50,908 bases of DNA from a virus. The notes beneath the pieces are model-generated. The model saw nothing but the letters and a program-made list of their open reading frames with translations. It ran no database searches and was not told the DNA's origin. The stretch covers positions 1 to 50,908 of the IMG/VR virus record IMGVR_UViG_3300024346_000102, one strand, 5' to 3'. The translations under genes were made by a program, and so were the position numbers. Below, one piece after another: positions 16,301 through 25,400 of this stretch; position 1 is the stretch's first letter, and each line of letters begins with the position of its first letter.

Positions 16301-18284
16301 TAAAAAGAGTTTTAGCGCCTGACGCTAACTTTTGCCCAAAGCTTCTAAAACCACCTTTAACGTATGCTTCTAAAGATTCTTTTATGTATTCGTTTTTTAT
16401 TTTACCAAAAATAGCATCCGTTGCTTTTGTTTGAGGCGATATAGGAGCTGTTAAAGCATATAATATACCTGTTTGTATAGAAGCTATAGAAGCTAATTGA
16501 CTTGCCTCTTGATCATTTATACCAGCTTGTCTAGCTTGCTTTAATGTTTCTTCGTATCCTCTAGAAAAACCTAAAGTACTTTGACCTATTATAGCATCAG
16601 CCATATTTTTTTTAATAGGTACTGATTTTAAAAAACTTCTTGTTTTTCCTAAAACACCTAATCCTTTAGTAAAACCACCAACTGCCCTTATACCATTGCC
16701 CATTCCTCTTGTTAAGGCTATTTGAAAAAACAAATCACCTATAACATTAGCACCAGCATCAAAAGCACCTAATACACTAAAAGAAGATACTTTTCTATTT
16801 CCTTTTCTAGCTTTAGTTCTTATATTATCTTGTTGTTCTTGTGTTAAAAAAGGAGTTGCATTTAATTTATTAGTTGTATCTATTATTTGGTTATTAGAAT
16901 CTATAACATATTCAATATTAGTTTCGGGATCTAAATATCCATAACCTATAGCACTGACGTATCTACCAAAAGTATTGTATTTAGTACCAACAACACCCAT
17001 TTCTTCTAGAGCTAACTCTGTTCTGATACTTTCTGAAACACCTTCAAAAAAGTCACCAGGCAATAAACCATATGCACTTGCGCTAAAACTTTCTATAGCA
17101 CCACTTAACCCGTTCCAACCTTCACCTGCTAGATTTAATAAAAATTTACCAGCACCAATATTACCGCCATCTTCCAGTAGTTTTTGATACTCTATTTGGT
17201 TTTTTTCGTCTTGTTCTTCTAGTTTTACAGATATTAATGGAAATTCTTGTTTTATTAAGTTTTCATAATCTTGTAATAAAACATTTTCATTGGAAATATT
17301 AAACTTTTTATTTATAGTCTTTGGATCAATACCAGTTTGTTTTTCATACATCAACTGTTGTTGCTTTATATCTCTCTGAAGTTGATCGTTAACATATAAG
17401 TTTAAGTATTGTAGTTTTTTTGCTTCAAGAGCTAGTTCTGGTTTATAATAATTACCATAATTTCTCTTATCCATGTCTAACTCTAGAAATCTTTTTAAAT
17501 CTTTATCATAACCTTTAGCTTGTAAAAAACCTCCAAAATCTCTAGTGTTTATATTTCTACTTGAAAGAGCATCATTGTCGTACATTTCATCAACAAAAGA
17601 AGTTCCTTCACCTAGCATTTCAGCTAGTTCTGGAGAATACATTTTCATTCCTTCGTTTACCTGCTCGTTTTCAGCAACATATGAGTCTTCATATATATAA
17701 GGTTGATTTAATTTTCTTAAATCAATGTAACTGTCTATCTCGCTATCACTTTTAGACTGAAAAGCACTTATTTTTCTTCTAGCTCTGTTTTTTTCATCAT
17801 CACTTACTAGTTGCAATACAGATATAGCTTCAGGACTTTCTTTATAACCAGCTATAATTAAATCATCTTCAGTTATAAAATTATTATCTACAGCAGCTTG
17901 TATATTGTCATCATCAAAAAAAGGTTGAGAAGCCATGCTGTCTCCATATCTTTCGGTAGGTAATAAATCTTTTTCATTATACTTACCAAACTGATTCTGT
18001 AAAGCACCTCTAATATTGCTACTTTGTTGTGTTATATTTTCTGGTAAACCATATAGATCTTCTTGACTACCTGTTGGTAAGTCCAAAGAAATAGTTTCCG
18101 AAACTGATTCCGTATCTTCTTGAGGTGCGAACATGTTGTTCTGAGGCGTTGCATTTGCACCCGCTGCATTGCCCCCAGCTTTTTTTGTAGCTCCAGGATT
18201 ATTTGATAACCACATTACTATTTGATTTTCAGGATATCCAGTAAGATCTACTTCTTCTCCGCTTGGTAAGATATATATTTCCAT
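10353..18284 (-). CDS. Giant multidomain virion (ejection) protein, 2643 aa
   Basis: By size, position and neighbours this is the T7 gp16-like largest ejection protein, or a polyvalent injected protein. Visible in order: a short N-terminal module (LPSGEEVDLTGYPENQIVMW); acidic/disordered and helical regions; Gly/Ala-rich hydrophobic segments near residues 500-550 and 715-740 that may enter a membrane; a zinc-peptidase HExxH motif, HEFLH at 934-938; a Lys-rich linker; a stretch at about 1190-1300 resembling sigma-70 region 2 (SAEDMLQETQIALLPHI, later GWINSQLRNKMKAAL); a Ser/Arg/Tyr motif region near 1760-1805 (FDSEAKSRTRLYGRLANMF); and a helical C-terminal region (about 2200-2600) with GRLILAFQNTPLQYGR. 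No lysozyme or transglycosylase motif and no RNA polymerase DxDGD motif is seen. Functions of the parts are inference. Confidence 0.8.
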   Translation of the reverse strand: MEIYILPSGEEVDLTGYPENQIVMWLSNNPGATKKAGGNAAGANATPQNNMFAPQEDTESVSETISLDLPTGSQEDLYGLPENITQQSSNIRGALQNQFGKYNEKDLLPTERYGDSMASQPFFDDDNIQAAVDNNFITEDDLIIAGYKESPEAISVLQLVSDDEKNRARRKISAFQSKSDSEIDSYIDLRKLNQPYIYEDSYVAENEQVNEGMKMYSPELAEMLGEGTSFVDEMYDNDALSSRNINTRDFGGFLQAKGYDKDLKRFLELDMDKRNYGNYYKPELALEAKKLQYLNLYVNDQLQRDIKQQQLMYEKQTGIDPKTINKKFNISNENVLLQDYENLIKQEFPLISVKLEEQDEKNQIEYQKLLEDGGNIGAGKFLLNLAGEGWNGLSGAIESFSASAYGLLPGDFFEGVSESIRTELALEEMGVVGTKYNTFGRYVSAIGYGYLDPETNIEYVIDSNNQIIDTTNKLNATPFLTQEQQDNIRTKARKGNRKVSSFSVLGAFDAGANVIGDLFFQIALTRGMGNGIRAVGGFTKGLGVLGKTRSFLKSVPIKKNMADAIIGQSTLGFSRGYEETLKQARQAGINDQEASQLASIASIQTGILYALTAPISPQTKATDAIFGKIKNEYIKESLEAYVKGGFRSFGQKLASGAKTLFNLSGEGIKEVFQENIQQSGETFVVNKQVNESAGKKIMKDTMSMQDFIDTTVLSFFAGAIMPGAGVAVKGAKKSARQLLGMGAVDRFNNLSLLSYKKKKVKKILADQVNQGIYTQEEADQVLQEIDAFNNNINRMPTDISARAAEEILGDLNEVGKLRNQRKTEDKSFNAATDERIKALDEKIQRVYYNDLTARKSGIITAAIKKGIITNTEWKEVNSVQEAKDFLINELNYTPEKADFTSQQYGSIIDFDGKKIVLINNDKAAKGGRIGVKQHEFLHGLIYETIKNDPEAAILLGKSLLGEILKIQERLSNNDSKLTALPAKFLKDFTGYINYYKNSIAGIEADLKAGTITKSEYNNKVSTELGKQWEEVLTLYSEAIDVGAVTYNEDVFTKLADVFRQVLQFLGVRDVKFGSGRDVYNFIKDYNKSMNNRVMSLDKNKAFKKLGTKGAEVDKKALKKETNELLDEKKVSKPKPVKEPVSQDNYTFDEKFALKTTSRSNADEFKNTINSKYNKNKWANIAPDDIVFYEILEQYETPILSKAQTLYGSLPDYSAEDMLQETQIALLPHIRNFNKEFLNLRENKRKELQDDNLSSNEINNTLNKLDEKGYKNKKGELITQNDNLNGWINSQLRNKMKAALKTGSVTSQKYTTDIDDRITASILDVDNDVLEQEKQSYEKDQDQLIELLKDPNFGFTDVDGKPIEIQGIPVGGDFALDANDPGIAVNRRLATVSDPKERAELERQKRDLKRGLELENKQSLTNAEAKELKELKSFKTYSLGSGGMVKTYEAYSELVSPAKIIVAEVKREILNSRNIENLDFKNFKEKLAILSQTLTRRMTFKNSSSLESFMFDNWKLIFDVINNPIDPVTGESTYAIKKLPPRLKDSDNQGKPRKIKNLNVASFLQNYFGLDEATRIIDKLAKNNKQKLLNSFDPVEQGRTGKTLWATAYFDRRTALMELFGDVLVLQEARNAVRDDAFLEQLSKRNVDLYRDLKNTNIRNKVLNNLARGKSPSVKFSLNTKADLKWSDSSMIPGDPNSDQMYNASFVVNGKTYLLNLMPKGKDSYEFQFALMKDVTFDRSGETITGTIPSTEISGTGDSFKVMSIVANGLLEAVNKFNIKNITFDSEAKSRTRLYGRLANMFRSRFNYEVNEANEQGIVFDEFTLTNKQFKQSIKDIKRNSNKEFRERFTLDNGSLNNAKGSDYLSSTADVNDQLFMAETIDDATRKTIKFNKKAIKFNVPDLGNMNDKAISYYLIDKISQGYNDFYFKNNANWKGKMSRNVIETGDIKFSLNNERNEYSNNLSKGLNEIIEENYNINVDEVFSEERGKILGKLVGGNNVWLPPGDSDFLGLMYMIASGKGKKGEKQLKWLNDNLIKPYSEGMLNMVEAKNVAHRDFKNLLKKNKGIKKLLAEDSGYSGFSLDTALRVYLWKRNRIEIPGLDSKDIMFLSNIIRKNSKLKSFALDLEKISKMKNNWIEPSKGWSSGNVLSDIQDILNFSNREKFLSRWIQNKELIFDKENLYKLEAALGADFVTALKDITKRMQTGKNKPKEQSAFVNWLNGSVGVTMFFNMRSALLQTISATNFINTTDNNVFAAAKTFINQKQFWSDFTTLWKSAYLSNRREGMLSDIQEAELIDVVNDPRNKTFAGKTKAAIAWVLKKGFMPTRFADSFAIALGGSSFYRNRIKSLVKQGVEIDAAESQAMREFYEAAEISQQSADPSKISQTQASIQGRLILAFQNTPLQYGRIIKNSVVDLAKGRGDWRNNVAKITYYAALQNMVFNFLQNALFGMWLDDDEYADEKGKYDTGKYRAVNGAMDTLLRGSGLKGAFVAAIKNVVSKAIELNADPKGRYKSGKLLVEALNVSPPVGIKARKLMKGWESIQYNKQEAEYLGWSLDNKYYLQAGASITSASINLPLDRLYIKSENLKDAMNTQYETWQRLAMLAGYSKWNLGIEDGDNKKSSDGLNFDTINFGDSLKFDKIEF

Positions 18285-18290
18285 GTTTTA

Positions 18291-20027
18291 TTATTTAATT
18301 GCTTTATCCATTCGCTCAGCATATTCAACTAAAGTTTCGTCTGTTCTTTTAGGATTTGCACTCATCCAATCTACTTGTCTAGCTCTTTTGAATAACACTG
18401 TTTCATTTTGAATAGCTTTTCTTTCACTTGCTGTGGTATTATCTAAAGCAAACTTAAGTCTTTCTTCAGCGCTGTCAAAATCATAATCACCTGCAAACAC
18501 TGGTTTGTTACTTATTATTTTATATAAACCTTTTCTAGGAACTAATTTATCAAACGCGCTTTGAGCACTTTCACCTTCATTTTCATAATGCTCTCTATTT
18601 GTTGGTGATCCTTCAAAATCAGCATAAGGTGTATTTAACCAAACGTCAAAAGTTTGATCTTTTGTCATATATCTATCGCTTGGTCCTGTGATTTTCATTA
18701 AATTATCAAGAGTTACACTAGTGTTACTTTGACTGCTATCTCCAGCACCTAATACAATATTGTTATAATATGTGGTTCTATAACCTATATTTGAAGCTTT
18801 AGGTGTGCTACGTGCTTTAGGTTGAACTATAGATCTACCACTAGAAATATAATATCTACCCTGATCGTCTACTTCTAAACCAGAAACTCTAGCTTTTAGT
18901 ATTTGATCAAACAACACTTGCTCAAACTGTTCGTCTGTAGGTTGAACATTTTGATATTCATTTTCTATACCCTCATTTAATTGTTTTAAATCTATATTCC
19001 AAGCGTTAGCTGCTTGTTGAACGTTTCCATTAACACCTTGAACTTTAGATTTTAATATACTAAGCATGTCATTTCTGACAGCACCAACATCTAGGTATCT
19101 TCTAATTTCTTCTGTTCTTCTAGAACCACCTGTACTAGTATTAATTCTGTCTTTATATATTTCTTCTCCAGTCCAATATTTGTCAGCAAACTGACCATTT
19201 GCTTTTATTATACCTAGTCCATCATTATTAGGCGTTCTGTCCGCCGGCTTCATTCTTTCTAAACTTTCATCAACTATTTGAGGTACATTAGATACAAATT
19301 CAAATTCTTTTCCCTCTGCTGTTTGAGCGTTCCAAGCTCTAGCACTAATATATTTTTCTCTGTAATCGCCTTCAATTAATTCACCATTTTCTGTTCTAGT
19401 AGGTTCGTTTCCAGAAACCTTAATCATTATATCATTTTTTTCTTGATCATAAACCATTTGAAAATCTGCCTCATAAACACTACCTATCGCATTAACAAAA
19501 AATTGATTATTAGCTATTTCTTCTGGTGTACTTCCAATAATAGTTATATCTTTACCTATTTTAGCAGCGTTTTCTCTCCAATATTTACCAGTTGCAGCAA
19601 AATTTTCTGTTGCTGTTTTAGTTAAGTTTAATAAATCGTAGTAGTCAGTTATAGCTTTCTGTGCAGATACTCTTGCTTTCTCGTCACCAAATTGAGTTTT
19701 TAAATAAATCTGAGCATCTGTAGCAACACCTATTCTATCATTTAAAGTTTTCATTAACTCGTCTTGAATAGCGCTTGTTTTAGGAGCTGTAGCAAGTTTA
19801 TTCATTTGCTCTAAATTCCAAATATCAGCATTAGATTGAACACGTTGCATGTTCTCTATAATTCTACGTTGTTCGTTTTCTTTTTTTTCTTGAGCTCTTC
19901 TTGCTTCCTGCTCGTTTATTTGTGCTCTTTGAGAGACTGCAGCATTGTTATTTGCTATCTGCTTAGTAAGTGCACTAGCGTATGTATCTCCTGTTATTCT
20001 TTGTGGATTTTCGTATGCTCCAGCCAT
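18291..20027 (-). CDS. Probable internal virion / ejection protein
   Basis: A 578-residue protein with a Q/E/R-rich coiled-coil N-terminus (about residues 20-75), then mixed helical sequence without a recognised domain. No signal peptide or TM segment. It lies 6 bases upstream of the giant gene and just after a gp14-like protein, the same relative order as T7 gp14-gp15-gp16. The ejection-core role is inferred from order, size and composition, not from sequence identity. Confidence 0.6.
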   Translation of the reverse strand: MAGAYENPQRITGDTYASALTKQIANNNAAVSQRAQINEQEARRAQEKKENEQRRIIENMQRVQSNADIWNLEQMNKLATAPKTSAIQDELMKTLNDRIGVATDAQIYLKTQFGDEKARVSAQKAITDYYDLLNLTKTATENFAATGKYWRENAAKIGKDITIIGSTPEEIANNQFFVNAIGSVYEADFQMVYDQEKNDIMIKVSGNEPTRTENGELIEGDYREKYISARAWNAQTAEGKEFEFVSNVPQIVDESLERMKPADRTPNNDGLGIIKANGQFADKYWTGEEIYKDRINTSTGGSRRTEEIRRYLDVGAVRNDMLSILKSKVQGVNGNVQQAANAWNIDLKQLNEGIENEYQNVQPTDEQFEQVLFDQILKARVSGLEVDDQGRYYISSGRSIVQPKARSTPKASNIGYRTTYYNNIVLGAGDSSQSNTSVTLDNLMKITGPSDRYMTKDQTFDVWLNTPYADFEGSPTNREHYENEGESAQSAFDKLVPRKGLYKIISNKPVFAGDYDFDSAEERLKFALDNTTASERKAIQNETVLFKRARQVDWMSANPKRTDETLVEYAERMDKAIK

Positions 20028-20045
20028 AATTTATTTTTTTAGATT

Positions 20046-20735
20046 CTAAGGTTTCATGAAGAGTCCAGGAAGTGAACCCAACATAGTTTGTGCAGCGCCA
20101 AATTTAGCTCCTTGCGCCTGACCATAAGCAGCTTCCGCAGATCTTTGATCAGCAGTTGCGTTGTCTAACATACCTGCCGCTCTGTTTAATTTTTGATTTT
20201 CTCTATTGTCTCTAGCGCCAAACATAAACTGTTGACCCATTACATCTGCATTTTGTAACCTCTGTTGTTCAGACATTACTAACTGTTGTAGTTTTTCGTC
20301 ACCTTGTGCAACTAATCTTTGGTTAGAAGCTTCTTGCATTTCAAGACTTGCTGATATTTGTTTTTTACTAGCTAAAGCAGCTTGAGCTAATGCCGTAGCT
20401 CCACCCGCACTTGCACCTGTTGCTCTTAATGTATCTAAAGTATTAGATAAACCAATTTCAGCTTGCTCTGCTTGAAACTCAGCAGCTTGTGTAGCTACCC
20501 CTAAATTTGCATAAGGATTACTAAGGTTTCCACTAAGATCCTTAACGTTGGCATACGGATTTATTATAGGTTGTCTAGAATCTTCTAAAGCCCTTAACTC
20601 GTCTTCAAGACGTTTTTTCTCTGCTCTTGCTCTGTTTCTTTCACCTTTTGCTGCTTTTTCTGCTTGATTAGCGCCTACCATTCCTGCGCCAGCTGATAGT
20701 ACACCGCCGACTGCTGCTGCTGTAACTGCTGCCAT
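20046..20735 (-). CDS. Probable internal virion protein (T7 gp14-like in style)
   Basis: A 229-residue protein with an Ala/Gly-rich hydrophobic N-terminal helix (AAVGGVLSAGAGMVGA), a basic coiled coil (KGERNRARAEKKRLEDEL), a long Ala/Gln-rich helical body and a short hydrophobic end. This layout is typical of podovirus ejection proteins that form a pore in the outer membrane, such as T7 gp14. First of the three-gene ejection block. Confidence 0.65.
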   Translation of the reverse strand: MAAVTAAAVGGVLSAGAGMVGANQAEKAAKGERNRARAEKKRLEDELRALEDSRQPIINPYANVKDLSGNLSNPYANLGVATQAAEFQAEQAEIGLSNTLDTLRATGASAGGATALAQAALASKKQISASLEMQEASNQRLVAQGDEKLQQLVMSEQQRLQNADVMGQQFMFGARDNRENQKLNRAAGMLDNATADQRSAEAAYGQAQGAKFGAAQTMLGSLPGLFMKP

Positions 20736-20745
20736 ATTGTTATTT

Positions 20746-21153
20746 TTAAATTATTCTTTTTATCATTTCGTGTGAGGGTTTTTCATCAATAACCCAATCT
20801 AATTTTTTGTGTATTTTTAATAGACTATTGCTTCTGCTTATTGACATTATACATTTTTTACCAGCATCTTTAACCATTTTTTCTACAGTTTCTATTAAAA
20901 ACTTAACAGCAAAGGGTCTTGCTCTTTTATTTCCTTTTGGATCTGATATAACCCAATCAAACCAGCACATACCAGAGTTACTCCAATATATAAAACCAGC
21001 CACTATAGGTTTACCTTCATGTTCAATCATTACTCCACCAGTGCCGTTGTCTGGTAGTATTTCTTTACTTACCACAGGCCAACCCCAACCAAGCCACCAT
21101 TTTTCTAACATGTTGTAATCTTGTTCTAGCAAAGTTCTTGCTTTTAATTTCAT
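20746..21153 (-). CDS. GNAT-acetyltransferase-like protein in the tail module
   Basis: A 135-residue protein whose C-terminal half reads like a GNAT fold: a helix (ARPFAVKFLIETVEKMVKDA), a strand (KKCIMSISR), then the NSLLKIHKKLDW helix common near the acetyl-CoA site of GNATs. The expected acetyl-CoA loop Q/R-x-x-G-x-G/A is replaced by PKGNKRARP, so activity is uncertain. Such proteins recur beside internal virion genes of podoviruses. It may modify a virion or host protein, or may now be structural. Confidence 0.6.
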   Translation of the reverse strand: MKLKARTLLEQDYNMLEKWWLGWGWPVVSKEILPDNGTGGVMIEHEGKPIVAGFIYWSNSGMCWFDWVISDPKGNKRARPFAVKFLIETVEKMVKDAGKKCIMSISRSNSLLKIHKKLDWVIDEKPSHEMIKRII

Positions 21154-21163
21154 TTAATTTTAT

Positions 21164-22441
21164 TTAATATGATGATTCTTTAAATTCTGTAGATATTGCA
21201 AACAATTCATTGTTTCCAGTATCTTTATTATTTGTTGCTGTAAATTTAACCTCAGCAGTGTATCCTTTTATTCCAGATATAGAAGCGCCATAAACAACTT
21301 CACCAGAACTATCTGCGCTTGTGTTAACTAAATTAGCAAAGTATTTATCTTCTTTCTTTTTAAATTCATTACTAAACAATGAGTTTTCAAGATCAGCTAG
21401 TGTTAAAGGCATTGTATATGCGTTTATAAATCTAGCAGTGTCTCCAGAGTCTGTAGATATAGAAGTCATCGCCCAGTTTATACCTCCCTCATAATTTATA
21501 GTTTTAAAACTTTTAATAGCAGATGGCTGTTTGTTAAATATACTAGTAACAGTTGATTCATATGTGTTACCATAAAAAGTTGCTCGAAGCACCGATTCAT
21601 TATAATGTATATATATTCCACCAGAATTAGTAGAATAAAAATTACTTTGAAGGCTTATTAAGTTATAAGGAACATAACTATACCTACTAGTCCAACCTTG
21701 AGTTTGTTCATCAAAACTAAGTGTTTCAGGCGTAACGCTTAATGTTTTATCTTTTAAAGAAAGAGTATAACACTTGTTGTGAATATCCCAACCACCAATA
21801 GCTAAAGGATCAGGTAATGTATTAAATTTATCTCTAAAAAAATCATACATACCATAACTTGATATTTCTGTTATACCATCTTGAGACAGTCTTAAAACAG
21901 CTCCTTGATTAGCATCAGTAAAATATTTTCTATATCCATATACAGCAAAGCTTTCAGGATTTTTGCTTATACCCCACTCCCCAGCGTAAGGAACTATAGC
22001 GCCTATAACAACATTTGATGTTGTCTGCATAGGTACTCCTTCTTGAGTATAAACAGCATCTTTATCTATTAAAGCTCTATTTACTTTGTTTTCTTGAAAT
22101 ATTATTAAATTAGTATCTTCAGCGTAAAGCTTTTGTATAGTACCTTTTGTTGGATCTACAGATCTTGTTATGTCTTCACCTGAAGGAAACTGATTAGACT
22201 GATTTACGCCAGTTCTAGAGTTTAATATACCTGAATATATAATAGAATTTCCTAAAGACTGCTGAGAACTATCATCAGATCTTAAAAATGCTCTAGGAGA
22301 TAAACCCGTTTGCACGTTGTTATAACCACCTCTTATTCTAGCTTCTTCTACAAACCAATTGTAAGAAGCTGAAATAGGCCCTTGAACTAATTTCTTAAGA
22401 ACGTATGTGTTATAGTATTTTACCGGGGTTACAATTGCCAT
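21164..22441 (-). CDS. Tail structural protein (425 aa)
   Basis: A 425-residue beta-rich protein with many aromatic and Gly/Ser turns and motifs such as KGTIQKLYAEDTNLIIFQEN and YGYRKYFTDANQGAVLRLS, which suggest propeller-like beta repeats. It lies directly downstream of the 1721-aa tail protein. In crAss-like phages equivalent genes are named tail stabilisation or hub proteins; this link is by order and style. The C-terminal 100 residues are Ser/Thr/Asn-rich. Confidence 0.6.
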   Translation of the reverse strand: MAIVTPVKYYNTYVLKKLVQGPISASYNWFVEEARIRGGYNNVQTGLSPRAFLRSDDSSQQSLGNSIIYSGILNSRTGVNQSNQFPSGEDITRSVDPTKGTIQKLYAEDTNLIIFQENKVNRALIDKDAVYTQEGVPMQTTSNVVIGAIVPYAGEWGISKNPESFAVYGYRKYFTDANQGAVLRLSQDGITEISSYGMYDFFRDKFNTLPDPLAIGGWDIHNKCYTLSLKDKTLSVTPETLSFDEQTQGWTSRYSYVPYNLISLQSNFYSTNSGGIYIHYNESVLRATFYGNTYESTVTSIFNKQPSAIKSFKTINYEGGINWAMTSISTDSGDTARFINAYTMPLTLADLENSLFSNEFKKKEDKYFANLVNTSADSSGEVVYGASISGIKGYTAEVKFTATNNKDTGNNELFAISTEFKESSY

Positions 22442-22477
22442 ATTATATTATAATTACTTATTTTTTATATTAATTAC

Positions 22478-25400
22478 CTATGTAGTTACTGGAACAGGTG
22501 TTATAGTTGGGTTTATACTAGGGTCATTAGATCCGCTAGGCTCATACCAAGGAGGTGATATAGGACCTTCATAAACAATACCAAAAGAGTTAGCTAATAT
22601 AGTTGCGTTTCCAGCTGACTGTGGCGATGTACTAGCTATAATAGCGGCATATACATTATTTGCATATGATCCACCTTGAGTTGTTAGTTTTACACCACCA
22701 CCAATTATAGCAGATCCAGAGCAATCAGGTAATCCATAATTACTAGCTTTTCCACCAGGTCTCATACCAGCAGTCACAGCGCTACCAAAATCAACTTGAG
22801 AAACTCCAGCAGAACTAGCTGTAAAAGGAGATAACATCGCAAATTGGTTTAGTGTACTTGAATTACCTTGAGTACCATTTGAGACTACAACTGATTGAAT
22901 AGCTCCATCAGCATTCAACCCAAAAGAAGCACCTGTAGCATCTGTAAAAGAAGTGGTTCCATCTCCATATACACCTCTCACGTTTATAGCTTGAGCTTGA
23001 CCTGTTTGTTGTGATGCACTACCTATTGTAACTTGTACGTATAAATATACTGTGTTTGATGTCCAGTTTTGTATTTGGCCAGTCCACCTTGGCGCTCCAC
23101 CTTGTGATGGGTTTTGAAGCGTACTGTTTGAAACATCACTTCCATTACCATTAGTAACTCTTCCTGTTGGATCAATTCCACTTAAGTATGGCGTAGCAAT
23201 AACTTGACCAAAAAATAAAGACGCACCAACATTATAACTTATTGTTGCTGAAGTATTAGTAAGTCCTAAAGTATCTGTTAATCTTAAGTTTATAAGATAA
23301 CCTTTATTAGCAGTGTTCATTGGCCCATTTGATTGACCACCAGTACTATTTAAAGCGCCTTTTAAAACAAAAGTTAACCAATCTGTATTTGGTATAACAA
23401 GTTGTTGTGTTACTGATTTTTGGGTACCAGTTGCCACCTGTATGTAATCACTTATTAATTCACCATTATCAGGAATTACTGTTGTTCCTGCTGTTGTTAA
23501 ATCTGTTATTGTTATTTTATCTACTTCCCATGCGTTTCCATTTGGTGGGTTTAATTCAAAAGTAGATCCAGTTAAACTAGTTGTATCACCTAAACTATAT
23601 GCTTTTGCAGAGCCGTTTCTACCTTTATTAGACTGTTGAGTTGTGCTCGTTGATGTGCTAGGTTGAACAATGTCTACATCATAGTTAACAACTGTTGCGC
23701 TGACATTTATTCTATCTATAACAGGAGCTACATTTTCTAAATCTATCTCTAAAGTTTGAGTAGATGTTATTCCATCTTCTTGAACAAATGTTAAATTAAA
23801 TTGATATTTACCTCTCCAGTCTACAAAGAAACCAACCTCAGCTGATGAACCAGCGTAAAACCTATCTGCTGTAACTATTCTAAAACTACCAACAGAAGAA
23901 CCAGCTTCAATATTAAATTTTGGATTTTGTAAAACAGTTGTATCTAAAGTTCCTGTGTCTGGTGATTGATCAAAGTAGTTATAAACAGTGTAGCTAGATA
24001 AACTAGCAGTTGTAACATTAACACCTCCAGCTGTTGGAAAAAAGTCGGTTGTTATTATTGTACCTACTTGAGCTGATTCAGGAAAATTAGAAGTAAAACT
24101 AGATATTCCTGTTATGTTAGTATTTTCATTAACTAAAGATTCATTTAAATCAGACACTAATTCTGAAGTAGAAGACTCGTAAAATATTTCTAAAGGAGAA
24201 ACATAGGGTGCGGTTTCATAAACAGCTAAATACATGTCTTCTGGATATGGAAAGTTTCCTTCCCCAAGAACAGGTAATGTGTATTGATCTTCTGTTAGTC
24301 CTATTGCTTTTTGTGTTGATACTTGAAACAACACAGGTTTAGTATTATAATTGTAAATAGCTTCTGGATTTACATCTCCTGGCTGAGGAGTAGAAGCTGC
24401 GATTAAACCAGGGAATAAATCACTTACAGTACCCACTAAATCAACTTGGTCAGCCGAGGGCACAGGATCAAACTGTCTATTACCCGTTTTATAAACGCCA
24501 GTAGCATCTTCTATAGTATTAATATTTGTTACTCTACCAAATAAAGAAACATCACTAGTGAATTGATTTTGCAGAGGCCCTACATCTTCTAAGTTTCTAG
24601 GTATTTTATTTATATTATCTGTTATAAGCGTAGAATAAGCTGTGTCTCCCTGCTCTTTTGTTTCACCTTTAATTGGATATCCATTTATTATTCCCGGTAG
24701 ATATACATTATAGTAGTCTTGTTGCTGTTGTTTAGTAGCAAACTTATAACCATAAAAACCATTTACATTTATATCATAAGTTACAAATGTTTTTTCTTGA
24801 CCAAATATACTAGGTTCGGGTCTGGTACCAGGTGTGTCGTCAAATAAATAATTAGTAGCAACTTCTTCTTGTGTAAAAAACTCTACAGCTCTAACACCGC
24901 TTGCATCACTCAATGCAGTTACGCTTGTTATTTCTGTGTAATCTATGTATAAACCTCTTAGTTTTTTTCCAACAGCATAGTAAGTAGAATAAGTTGTTGG
25001 CCACGTTGGAAATAAAGGTCTATTTGTGCTAGAGGCAGCTCCTGTCGTATACTTGTATAAATTTGCAGAAGTATATAAAACTTCAAATTTAACAGTGCTA
25101 CCTAAAGTAACACCTGAATTAAAACTTAATGTAACTCCATTTGACAAGTTTGAAGAAAAGTTAAACGTTACAATTCCTGTTGAAGAATCATAAGAAGTTA
25201 CAGTTGTTCCAGTAGTTATACCTGTTCCTGTAACTGTAGAACCTATAGATGGCTCATCAGAAGAAGGTGTTAAGTTTATAATACTGTAACTTGTACTTGG
25301 ATTACCAGTTACGTTTGTAGTTTCTCCTGTTAGTGTTGGATAAAAATCTACATCAGTATTTATACCGTCTTGAGAAATAGTATATGAACTAGGGCTTTGT

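Noticed and set aside
10353-18284. Virion RNA polymerase in the giant protein, as in crAss-like or N4-like phages
   Set aside because: No DxDGD/DFDGD catalytic motif or T/DxxGR block was found on reading the translation.
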